Shown: one piece after another, positions 27,201 to 32,691 of the stretch
Numbering within the stretch: the stretch's first letter is position 1
How the letters are laid out: every line of letters starts with the position of its first letter
Assembly: GCF_020510625.1 (NCBI RefSeq)
Contig: NZ_CP075191.1
Coordinates: 1,650,001 to 1,714,000, forward strand
Origin: Ferribacterium limneticum
GTDB lineage: Bacteria > Pseudomonadota > Gammaproteobacteria > Burkholderiales > Rhodocyclaceae
Direction of reading: 5' to 3'
Length of the DNA: 64,000 nucleotides
Position numbers and translations under genes: made by a program
Notes under the pieces: generated by a model
Told to the model about the DNA's origin: nothing
What the model saw: only the letters and a program-made list of their open reading frames with translations
Databases searched by the model: none

Positions 27201-27421
27201 ACGCCAGTTGCCTGCGAGCCGTTATCGCCGCGATAGCCGATGATGCCCGGCACGCCGGTCCAGTCATTGTTGGTGCTGATCAGCCCGGTATTCGACCAGT
27301 TCTGGCTGAACGGGAGTGTTTGATAGGTGGCATCGGCAATGGCCGGGGCCATGGCGGCGATCAGGCTGGCGGCGATGATGCTGCGGGCGAATTGGTGCGT
27401 TGTCGAAGTACGGATTTTCAT
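24278..27421 (-). CDS. ExeM/NucH-family extracellular endonuclease with RTX-type C-terminus
   Basis: The 1047-residue secreted protein has a signal-like N-terminus (MKIRTSTTHQFARSIIAASLIAAMAPAIADA), beta-sandwich regions (about 30-340), an OB-like region (HAIQGNGAESPLLGQNVTTQGVVTKLTNAGFFMQDE, about 345-560) and an endonuclease/exonuclease/phosphatase domain (about 600-910) with ASFNVLNYF, GLMEIENNG, VNHFKSKG, VIGDLNAYGKEDP and SSDHDPVVIGL, the catalytic Asn, Glu, Asp and His positions. It ends with nonapeptide GG-x-G-x-D repeats (about 934-960, GTAGDDVITGGIGSDTLTGGGGADQF) and a DGIDTITDFQPGIDRIVL tail, as in type I secretion substrates. Having both an N-terminal signal and an RTX tail is unusual but known for this family. 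It would digest extracellular DNA; EPS matrix remodelling and phosphate scavenging are both possible. Confidence 0.9.
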   Translation of the reverse strand: MKIRTSTTHQFARSIIAASLIAAMAPAIADATYQTLPFSQNWSNTGLISTNNDWTGVPGIIGYRGDNGSQATGVNPQTLLLDLSAVTNVTANQGQTLLNNTTAAGGVAEFEIANPVIGLNGSGTGDSPNLIIYLNTTGFQNIQVAYNLRDLDSTTDNAAQPVALQYRIGSSGNFINVPAAYVADATTAGSATQVTPVSVTLPAAADNQPQLQVRIITANAVGNDEWVGIDDIVISGNGGGGDINQAISATCPAGSLAQGEGGSILLTATDADSRVNAASLADGTPAGFSLGALSAATTDGAAASVALNVAGSVAAGNYAVVVNFANDEAQVSSCTVNVAISGTTAIHAIQGNGAESPLLGQNVTTQGVVTKLTNAGFFMQDENPDTDETTSEGIYVYTSTAPTVAVGNRVRVAATVAEYNVGALSNAGTAANPLTELTSPAITVLGTGASIAPTTITFPEVTEGDLERYEGMLVRIEGPLTVGQNYFLGRFGQLTVAAGGRLEKPTNRHPAGSVEAIVMADENARRRILLDDGTSLQNPNPTPYMAADNTVRAGDTLDGITGVIDYGLATSDNTGFGDYRIHPTVAPVFTRANPRTTAPVAVGGNIKVASFNVLNYFTTIDQSGASCAPSGTRSDCRGADSAAEFTRQKAKIVAAIKALNADVVGLMEIENNGNIAVLDLVNALNADLGAGTYASVALPNGGTGTDAIRVAMIYKPAKLGTVGQSISDTNPIHNRPPLMQTFSAANGEKFSVVVNHFKSKGSCPTSGNDADQGDGQGCWNELRTEQAQALRNTVQNLQTTSGDNDVIVIGDLNAYGKEDPILDFTANGYVDQVDRFSDLGYSYVFDGEAGYLDHALATTSLSNQITGAAHWRINADEPAIIDYNTEYKQPACTTCGPDYYSNTVYRSSDHDPVVIGLNLLKPIGGTAGRDSLVGTAGDDVITGGIGSDTLTGGGGADQFVFTSLRDGIDTITDFQPGIDRIVLTQLLQSVGITSANPIANGYVTCKAVGNDAAISIDTDAAGSAVSRNLVLLKNQGCAVAIPGNFVF

Positions 27422-27537
27422 GGCGTGTCACTCATGGTGAATGTGGATTGGGAGCCGTCGGGCTTCAGAAAAATCTAAAAAAATGGCCCCCGCAGGAGCC
27501 AATGCCGTTCAGTTAGTGGAAAAACTCTTGAGTTTGT

Positions 27538-27604
27538 CGTTCCCGCGAAGGCGGGAACCCAGTAAATGCGTGGTGCCTGGATTCCCGCTTTCGCGGGAAT
27601 GACG
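27538..27604. repeat. Paired GTTCCCGCGAAGGCGGGAAC palindromes (MITE core)
   Basis: Two palindromes, one around 27538-27562 and one around 27577-27604, are arranged as CCCAG...CTGG inverted halves. The CTGGATTCCCG / CGGGAATGAC core equals that of the MITEs at 31960 and 32507, but their outer CTAGGGA ends are not seen. It lies between the nuclease gene and a PEP-CTERM gene. Confidence 0.75.
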
Positions 27605-27669
27605 CTTAACTGAGCCGCATTGCCCCGCTGGAGCCATTTCGTGATTCGTTTGATTGATTCCTTGGAGGC

Positions 27670-28179
27670 TCAAAAGCCCTTGGCGCGGCGGCGGGCGATC
27701 AGGCCCATCAGGCCCAGACCAGCCAGGAACATGGCGTAGGACTCGGGTTCCGGTACGGCGGCGTAGATGACGTTGCCGGCACCGCTGAGCCCCAGGCTGC
27801 TGTCGTAGGCCACGAAGGCATCGGAGGTATCGAAAGAGCCAGGCACGCTCGAGAAACCGGTGGTGCCCCACGTGGCGCTGTAGGAAAGGCCGGCGAAAAG
27901 GCCGTTGTAGAACTTGACTTCGGCAACGGAGCCGCTTTCAAAGTGAGACACACCCCAAACGTTGCCCAGAAAGTTCATGCTCAGGCTGCCGACGCCGAGA
28001 TACTCCTCGCCGGATTTGGTCAGGGCGCTGTCGTCGAAACTGAACAGACCAGTGAAACTTTGGCCGATCAGCGAGCCGGAATCCATCATGCCGGAGAAGC
28101 TATAGGTGGCTGCCTGGGCAGACGGGAGGGCGGCCAGCAGAAGGGCTGCGAGTGCGGTAGTGCGGAAAAGTCGTTTCAT
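27670..28179 (-). CDS. PEP-CTERM sorting domain protein
   Basis: The 169-residue protein has a signal peptide (MKRLFRTTALAALLLAALPSAQA) and the C-terminal signal VPEPESYAMFLAGLGLMGLIARRRAKGF. The body starts ATYSFSGMMDSGSLIGQSFTGLFSFDDSALTKSGEEYLGVGSLSMNFLGNVW, a short beta-rich pattern common in small PEP-CTERM proteins, with no catalytic motif. It would be a surface or matrix protein handled by exosortase B. It lies 18 bp downstream of a second PEP-CTERM gene and is probably the last gene of the nucleotidase operon; no terminator is obvious before the repeat at 27604. Confidence 0.88.
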   Translation of the reverse strand: MKRLFRTTALAALLLAALPSAQAATYSFSGMMDSGSLIGQSFTGLFSFDDSALTKSGEEYLGVGSLSMNFLGNVWGVSHFESGSVAEVKFYNGLFAGLSYSATWGTTGFSSVPGSFDTSDAFVAYDSSLGLSGAGNVIYAAVPEPESYAMFLAGLGLMGLIARRRAKGF

Positions 28180-28197
28180 GGGGAGTCTCTGGTCTGA

Positions 28198-28947
28198 TCA
28201 ACGATTGCGACGGCGGGCGATGCCACCGATCAGGCCAAGACCGGCCAGCATCAGGGCGTACTGCTCGGGTTCGGGGACGGCTACGACGGTGAATTCACCG
28301 CCGAACATGCCGCTCAGGCTGGCGTCGATCGGGCCGCTGGCGTTCATGTGTACTCCCTGCGAGGCCGACAGGATGATGACGTCGCCGGCCTGCAGCGTGA
28401 AGGCGAAATTGACGTTCTGGTCGGCCATTTGCTGGGTGCTGAAGTTGCCGAGCTCGCTGCCACCGGTATTCAGGACACGCAATCTGGTCTGGTAGGTACC
28501 TTCGGAGCCGGCAACCAGGTTGTTATAGGTCGAAGAGAGGCCGGCGAAGCTGACATTGACCGTCTGGCCGACATCACCGCTATCGGCAACGACCTTCAGC
28601 TTGATGGTCTTTTCGACGGCAGTGGCGATCCCGTAGTACTCGATGGTATTCGGCGAACTGAAGCTGACCGACGTCGAAAGATTGATGAACGTGCCGTCGA
28701 GGAAATCACCGGCAGCGTAACCGGTATGTGTGTAGTCACCGGTCGTTTCACCGTCGGAGACCATTGTCCCGAAACTTTCGCCGCCGGAGCTATAGCTGCC
28801 GAGATAGCTGAAGTCGTTGAAATCGACCGTACCGGTGTAGCGGCTGCTGGCAACGTAGTCGATGACCTCGAAATGGGCGGCTTGTGCGGAAACGGCGCCG
28901 ACCAGCAGCAGGGAGGCAAGCAGGGGTTTGATCAGATATTTTTTCAC
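28198..28947 (-). CDS. PEP-CTERM sorting domain protein
   Basis: The 249-residue product has a signal peptide (VKKYLIKPLLASLLLVGAVSAQA) and the tail VPEPEQYALMLAGLGLIGGIARRRNR. The body is Ser/Gly/Thr-rich with many short beta strands and no enzyme signature. I chose GTG at 28947 because TTGGAG lies eight bases upstream and the signal peptide then begins correctly; an in-frame TTG at 28962 would add five residues without a clear ribosome site. It follows the nucleotidase gene by 28 bp, so the two are likely cotranscribed and the pair may act together at the surface. Confidence 0.88.
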   Translation of the reverse strand: MKKYLIKPLLASLLLVGAVSAQAAHFEVIDYVASSRYTGTVDFNDFSYLGSYSSGGESFGTMVSDGETTGDYTHTGYAAGDFLDGTFINLSTSVSFSSPNTIEYYGIATAVEKTIKLKVVADSGDVGQTVNVSFAGLSSTYNNLVAGSEGTYQTRLRVLNTGGSELGNFSTQQMADQNVNFAFTLQAGDVIILSASQGVHMNASGPIDASLSGMFGGEFTVVAVPEPEQYALMLAGLGLIGGIARRRNR

Positions 28948-28975
28948 GATGGGAATCTCCAAATCTCGTCAGGTA

Positions 28976-30880
28976 TCAGTTCTTGGTGATGCGGTTCATC
29001 GGGCCGGGCGCGACGCCGTTGCCACCATTCGCCGACAGGTTGGCTTGCAGGTATTTTTCGAAGGCATCGGTATCGACATCACCACCCAGGCGGTTGGTGC
29101 CTTCCTTGAGCACGGCAAAGCCGTCGCCGCCGTCGGCCAGGAAGCTGTTGACCGTGATTGCGTAGTAGGCCGAAGGATCGACAGCAACGCCATTGATGGT
29201 GATGCTGCCGATACGATCGTTACAGGCGTTGGCGAGGGTGTAGCTGTAGTTGAAGCCCTTTGAAACCTGCAGGATGCGTTGCGAGGCTTGCCCGTTGCAG
29301 GCGGCGAACTGGGTTTCAAGCAGGGTCTTGATCTGGGCGCCGGAGACCGTCATGGTTACCAGCGAATTGCCGAAAGGCTGGACGGTGAAGGCATCGCCGT
29401 AGGTAACCTGGCCGCCATCGTGGTAGGGCAGATCGGCGCGGATACCGCCCGGGTTCATGAATGCTGCGACGGCGCTGCCAAAACCGACGTCGTCCGTGGC
29501 ATCGAGTTGGGCATCGGCGATGACATCGCCCAGCGGGGATTCACCCGCGGAGTTTGCGCTGCGGCTGATGGCGGTGCTGATCTTGCCGATAACGCGAGCC
29601 TTGGGTATGGCAGCCATGCCGTCGTAGTGGGCGACGAGATCGGTCAGGGCCGGATCTTCGGCGGTGGTGGTGCCGGTGGCGATATTGGTGGCCGCGATCG
29701 AAACGACGTTCTTGGTCCTGGTGTCGATGACCATGTCGATGTCGCTCAGGTAGCGGGCATATTGGCCGGCTGAAGTGACACGCTTGTTGTTGATCACGCA
29801 GTTGTAGGCAGCGTGGGTGTGTCCGGAGATGACCAGGTCGACTTCGGCGTCGAGGCGATTGACGATATCGACGATCGGGCCGGAGATGCCGGTGCAGTCG
29901 TTATGCTTATCTGCTGCGGTGGTGGTGTCGACCCCGCCTTCGTGGATCAGCACGACGACGCTCTTGATGCCCTGGGCCTGCAGGGTCGGGATCATGGCAT
30001 TGACGGTATCGGCTTCGTCCTTGAACGAGAGGCCGACGATGCCGGACGGCGAAACGATGGTCGGCGTGCCTTCCAGCGTCATGCCGATGAAGGCGACCTT
30101 GTTGCCGAGGAAGCTCTTGACGCCGACCGCCGGGAAGACGGTAGAGCCCGAGGCGGTTTCAACCACGTTGGCCGCCAGGAACTTGAACTTGGCACCGGCG
30201 AATTCCTTATCGGCGCGTTTGTCGACATCGAGGCCAAGGCCGGAATAAGCGTCGGTCGGATGGTTGCCGCCGTTTTGCATGCGCAGCAGTTCATCCTTGC
30301 CTTCGTCGAATTCATGGTTGCCGACGGCATTGAAATCGATGCCGATGCGGTTCATTGCCTCGATGGTCGGCTCATCCTTGAACAGGGCCGAGGTCAGCGG
30401 GCTGGCGCCGATCATGTCGCCGGCGGAAACCACGGCGTTCAGGCTGTTCTGGGCGCGCAGCTCGTTGATTTTGGTCGAGAAGCGGGCGACACCAGGGTTG
30501 CTGGACGAACCTTCGCCGGCCTTGATGTAGCCGTGGAAGTCGTTGAAGCCGATCAGCTTGACCTTGATCGTCTTGCCAATGCCGGAGATCTGGGCGGCGC
30601 TCATCAGCTTGGCGCGCTCGGTGGCGTTGATCTTGCCCTGCTTGAGCAGGTTGAAGGTGACGGTGGAAACGTGCGACAGGAAGGCAGCCTGGCTGCCCCA
30701 CTGCTGTTCATCATCGAGAATCTGGTCATCGATGGTGCAGGCGCCGGCAACGACGCGGTTGGCAATGCCGGAATCGGTCGGGCCGAAGGTAACGGTGGTC
30801 GAGGCATCCGGGCAGGCAGCGAAAGCAGGCGCGGCAAAGGCGCTGGCCAGAACGAGGGCCAGGGTGGACAACTTGAGCAT
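28976..30880 (-). CDS. Bifunctional metallophosphatase/5'-nucleotidase (UshA-like)
   Basis: The 634-residue exported protein has a signal peptide (MLKLSTLALVLASAFAAPAFA), then a metallophosphatase domain (about 105-370) with the metal ligands in GFNDFHGY, VSAGDMIGASP, AVGNHEFDEG, LIHEGG and SGHTHAAYN, and a 5_nucleotid_C domain (about 410-600) with FMNPGGIRADLPYHDGGQVTYGDAFTVQPFGNSLVTM. It would hydrolyse extracellular 5'-nucleotides, and possibly UDP-sugars or NAD, to nucleosides and phosphate. AAGGAG six bases before the ATG sets the start. A 70-residue insert follows the signal peptide before the catalytic domain (CPDASTTVTFGPTDSGIANRV...). It heads a probable operon with two PEP-CTERM genes and is next to the secreted nuclease. 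Confidence 0.93.
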   Translation of the reverse strand: MLKLSTLALVLASAFAAPAFAACPDASTTVTFGPTDSGIANRVVAGACTIDDQILDDEQQWGSQAAFLSHVSTVTFNLLKQGKINATERAKLMSAAQISGIGKTIKVKLIGFNDFHGYIKAGEGSSSNPGVARFSTKINELRAQNSLNAVVSAGDMIGASPLTSALFKDEPTIEAMNRIGIDFNAVGNHEFDEGKDELLRMQNGGNHPTDAYSGLGLDVDKRADKEFAGAKFKFLAANVVETASGSTVFPAVGVKSFLGNKVAFIGMTLEGTPTIVSPSGIVGLSFKDEADTVNAMIPTLQAQGIKSVVVLIHEGGVDTTTAADKHNDCTGISGPIVDIVNRLDAEVDLVISGHTHAAYNCVINNKRVTSAGQYARYLSDIDMVIDTRTKNVVSIAATNIATGTTTAEDPALTDLVAHYDGMAAIPKARVIGKISTAISRSANSAGESPLGDVIADAQLDATDDVGFGSAVAAFMNPGGIRADLPYHDGGQVTYGDAFTVQPFGNSLVTMTVSGAQIKTLLETQFAACNGQASQRILQVSKGFNYSYTLANACNDRIGSITINGVAVDPSAYYAITVNSFLADGGDGFAVLKEGTNRLGGDVDTDAFEKYLQANLSANGGNGVAPGPMNRITKN

Positions 30881-30914
30881 GGGGTACTCCTTGGGGGGCA
30901 GGGGGCAAGAAAAC

Positions 30915-30935
30915 GGCCGGGGCAGGCCCGGCCGG
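30915..30935 (-). terminator. Terminator of the PEP-CTERM gene at 30953
   Basis: CGGCCGGG and CCCGGCCG pair as an 8-bp stem with a 5-nt loop. On the minus strand it is followed by TTTTCTT, so it would stop the transcript before the nucleotidase gene. Confidence 0.7.
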
Positions 30936-30952
30936 TCAATTGGAATGGGTGC

Positions 30953-31699
30953 TTAGCGGCGGGTGCGACGACGAGCGATGGCGCCCATCAGGCCGAGACC
31001 GGCGAAAAGCATGGCGTAGCTCTTCGGCTCGGGAACGGCCAGGGTGAAGGCGGTGGTGTCGATCACCTGTGCGCTCTGGTCGCCGCCGATGATGATGTTC
31101 CAGTTTGCAGCGTTGTTCGCGACGGAGGCGTATTCGGCGAAGCTGGCCTTGTCGTTGCGCAACCCGGTGTACTGGGCAAAGTCGGTGCTGTTTGTCAGCT
31201 TGACTGCGGTGGAACCAACCGTCAGGCCGGCGTTCGTCAGGTTGGTTGCCGAGCTTTCGGTGGTCAGGCCGGCCAGGAAAGTGGTCGGCGCAGCAGCGGA
31301 ACTGCCCAGGAAGGCGTAAATGGTGTCATCGGAAGCGCTGATCCCGTAGTTGGAGCCGGTGCCGGCAGCAAGACTGAGGGTGCCGACGGATGCGGAGATT
31401 ACGTCGGGATTGAGGTCAACGTTTTCGGTGAAGAGAATCACGGTGCCGGCCTTGATGACGGACGTTCCCGTATTCCAAGCCATCGTGTGCTCGTTGGTGT
31501 CCGCCCACTTGCTGCCAGTCCACTCGTTATCGCCGAAGTAGATGGTGGTGTTCGCAGCGATATCGACATTGGTGACGATGGACCAGTGGTCGAAGTCGGC
31601 GTTGAAGCCCGTGAAGGCGATGTCGCCGGTATTGAGCGCAGCGTGAGCATTGACGCCGGCAGCGGCGAGCAGGAGTGCGAGTGCAGTTTTGCGAATCAT
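30953..31699 (-). CDS. PEP-CTERM sorting domain protein
   Basis: The 248-residue protein has a signal peptide (MIRKTALALLLAAAGVNAHA) and the tail VPEPKSYAMLFAGLGLMGAIARRRTRR. The body opens with ALNTGDIAFTGFNADFDHWSIVTNVDIAANTTIYFGDNEWTGSKW, a pattern that recurs in one PEP-CTERM subgroup and resembles lamin-tail-like domains often seen beside secreted nucleases; I state that only as a resemblance. It would be sorted by exosortase B. A palindromic operator (copy 2) lies about 110 bp upstream and a terminator directly after the stop, so it is a single transcription unit. Confidence 0.88.
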   Translation of the reverse strand: MIRKTALALLLAAAGVNAHAALNTGDIAFTGFNADFDHWSIVTNVDIAANTTIYFGDNEWTGSKWADTNEHTMAWNTGTSVIKAGTVILFTENVDLNPDVISASVGTLSLAAGTGSNYGISASDDTIYAFLGSSAAAPTTFLAGLTTESSATNLTNAGLTVGSTAVKLTNSTDFAQYTGLRNDKASFAEYASVANNAANWNIIIGGDQSAQVIDTTAFTLAVPEPKSYAMLFAGLGLMGAIARRRTRR

Positions 31700-31808
31700 G
31701 GTATTCCCCGGGGCATGTTTGTTGATGTCGGTTCCGAATGCTTACTTCGGATGCATGCCAGCATATGCATCTGGCGTGACAATCAATGTCCTGCCGAAAA
31801 GGGGAAAC

Positions 31809-31826
31809 CTGAGCCGAACGGACTAG
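31809..31826. promoter_or_regulatory. 18-bp palindromic operator, copy 2 (degenerate)
   Basis: CTGAGCCGAACGGACTAG matches the consensus CTAGTCCGATCGGACTAG at 14 of 18 positions; the right half CGGACTAG is intact, and the following GG-x-TTT is shared with copies 1 and 4. It is centred about 118 bp upstream of the ATG of the minus-strand PEP-CTERM gene at 31699. Confidence 0.6.
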
Positions 31827-31882
31827 GATTTGGTGGCGGCTGAAATAAAGCGGGGAGGCATGGCCTCCCATGCTGTTTTGTT

Positions 31883-31910
31883 GGGAGGTGCTGGTTAATT
31901 CGGAAATGAT
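31883..31910. repeat. Decayed MITE end
   Basis: GGGAGGTGCTGGTTAATTCGG closely resembles the left end of the MITE at 31960 (GGGAGGCGCTGATTAATTCG), but no partner end is found nearby. It is probably a remnant. Confidence 0.55.
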
Positions 31911-31959
31911 GAATTGATCGGCGTCTCGTCATTCGAGCCGCATCGGCGCCCGCCTTTAT

Positions 31960-32076
31960 CTAGGGAGGCGCTGATTAATTCGTCATCCCCGCGCAGGCGG
32001 GGATCCAGTCCGTTGATTTTTCTGGATTCCCGCCTGCGCGGGAATGACATTTCCGAATGAATCAGCGTTTCCCTAG
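31960..32076. mobile_element. MITE copy 2, complete, 117 bp, CTAG ends
   Basis: The element begins CTAGGGAGGCGCTGATT and ends, reverse-complemented, CTAGGGAAACGCTGATT: 23-bp imperfect terminal inverted repeats. Inside, ATCCCCGC and GCGGGGAT form a hairpin, repeated in mirror image as CTGGATTCCCGCC / GGCGGGGATCCAG. The outer CTAG fits the YTAR target used by IS5-group transposases, which suggests mobilisation in trans; this is inference. There is no transposase gene inside. Confidence 0.8.
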
Positions 32077-32088
32077 CGGTGTTGTCGA

Positions 32089-32394
32089 TCAGCCCTGAAA
32101 GCGGGCGAGGAATTCGCCGTGCTGGCGCCACAGGCGGCGCAGGCCTTCGACGCCGAGGTCTTCGCTGCTGCTGCCTTCCAGCCGGTAGAGCAGGATCAGC
32201 ATGGCGCGCAGTTCGTGGCAGAGCAGGGGGTCGATGGCTTCGCTGCGGTTGCTGGCCGAATCGTGGTCGAGAAAGTGCCGCACAGCCGAGCGGTTGGCCA
32301 GGTCCAGGCCGCATTGCGGGGCCAGGTGGGCGATCAGGCGGCGCAGGGCCTGCATGTCTTCGGGGTGTTTCGTTTCGCCAACGCTGCGGTTCAT
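32089..32394 (-). CDS. Hypothetical protein, 101 residues
   Basis: This small protein starts MNRSVGETKHPEDMQALRRLIAHLAPQCGLDL, with GGGAG nine bases before the ATG, which supports a real gene. The sequence is soluble, mostly helical, with charged residues and segments ALRRLIAHLA and LLCHELRAMLILLYRLEGSSSEDLGVEGLRRLWRQHGEFLARF. I recognise no family, signal peptide or membrane segment. It sits between two MITEs, 13 bp past the first, without an operon partner. It could be a helical regulator or be part of an unrecognised locus; the function is unknown. Confidence 0.6.
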   Translation of the reverse strand: MNRSVGETKHPEDMQALRRLIAHLAPQCGLDLANRSAVRHFLDHDSASNRSEAIDPLLCHELRAMLILLYRLEGSSSEDLGVEGLRRLWRQHGEFLARFQG

Positions 32395-32506
32395 CGGTTT
32401 CTCCCTTCGTCATGGCCGCCGCGGGCAGTCGATGCCCGGCGGCCGGATGTCGGGAGAGTATCGAGGCCGCAGGTTTCATCTGTGTGAAGGTCGAGATGAG
32501 CCGTCA

Positions 32507-32613
32507 ATGGAACGCTGATTAAATCGTCATCCCCGCGAAAGCGGGGATCCATGCTTGAACTGGATTCCCGCTTTCGCGGGAATGACATTCCCGAATTAAT
32601 CGGCGCCTCACTA
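32507..32613. mobile_element. MITE copy 3, just upstream of the secretin operon
   Basis: The left end GGAACGCTGATTAAATCG and the reverse complement of the right end (TAGTGAGGCGCCGATTAATTCG) are terminal inverted repeats of the same family as copy 2; the two internal hairpins CCCCGCGAAAGCGGGG and ATTCCCGCTTTCGCGGGAAT are present. The outer CTAG is partly lost. It ends about 80 bp before the secretin start, so it may alter that promoter. Confidence 0.75.
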
Positions 32614-32691
32614 ATGGAATATATCGATCCATTTAACATACCTGTAACGCAGGCTTCCTAGCATGACGGACTTTTGTCCTGGTTCATCACG

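Larger units (their letters stand above)
31700..32088. other. Intergenic region with operator and MITE
   Basis: These 389 bp contain the promoter side of the PEP-CTERM gene at 31699, operator copy 2, a decayed MITE end at 31883-31910 and the complete MITE at 31960-32076. I looked for a duplicated CTGTCAT Pho box near 31770-31800 and found only one half. No gene is seen. Confidence 0.6.

Noticed and set aside
24248..27478. A 1076-codon open frame on the + strand opposite the nuclease gene
   Set aside because: Its protein is Val/Gly/Ala/Asp-rich without any domain, while the minus frame shows a complete nuclease with RTX tail. High-GC third positions keep the opposite frame open.
31770..31800. 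Possible Pho box upstream of the PEP-CTERM gene at 31699
   Set aside because: Only one TTGTCAC half is present; the second half 11 bp away matches two of seven bases.
29813..31843. A 676-codon + strand frame opposite the nucleotidase and a PEP-CTERM gene
   Set aside because: It spans two genes on the other strand and their spacer and has no recognisable domain or ribosome site, so it is a shadow frame.
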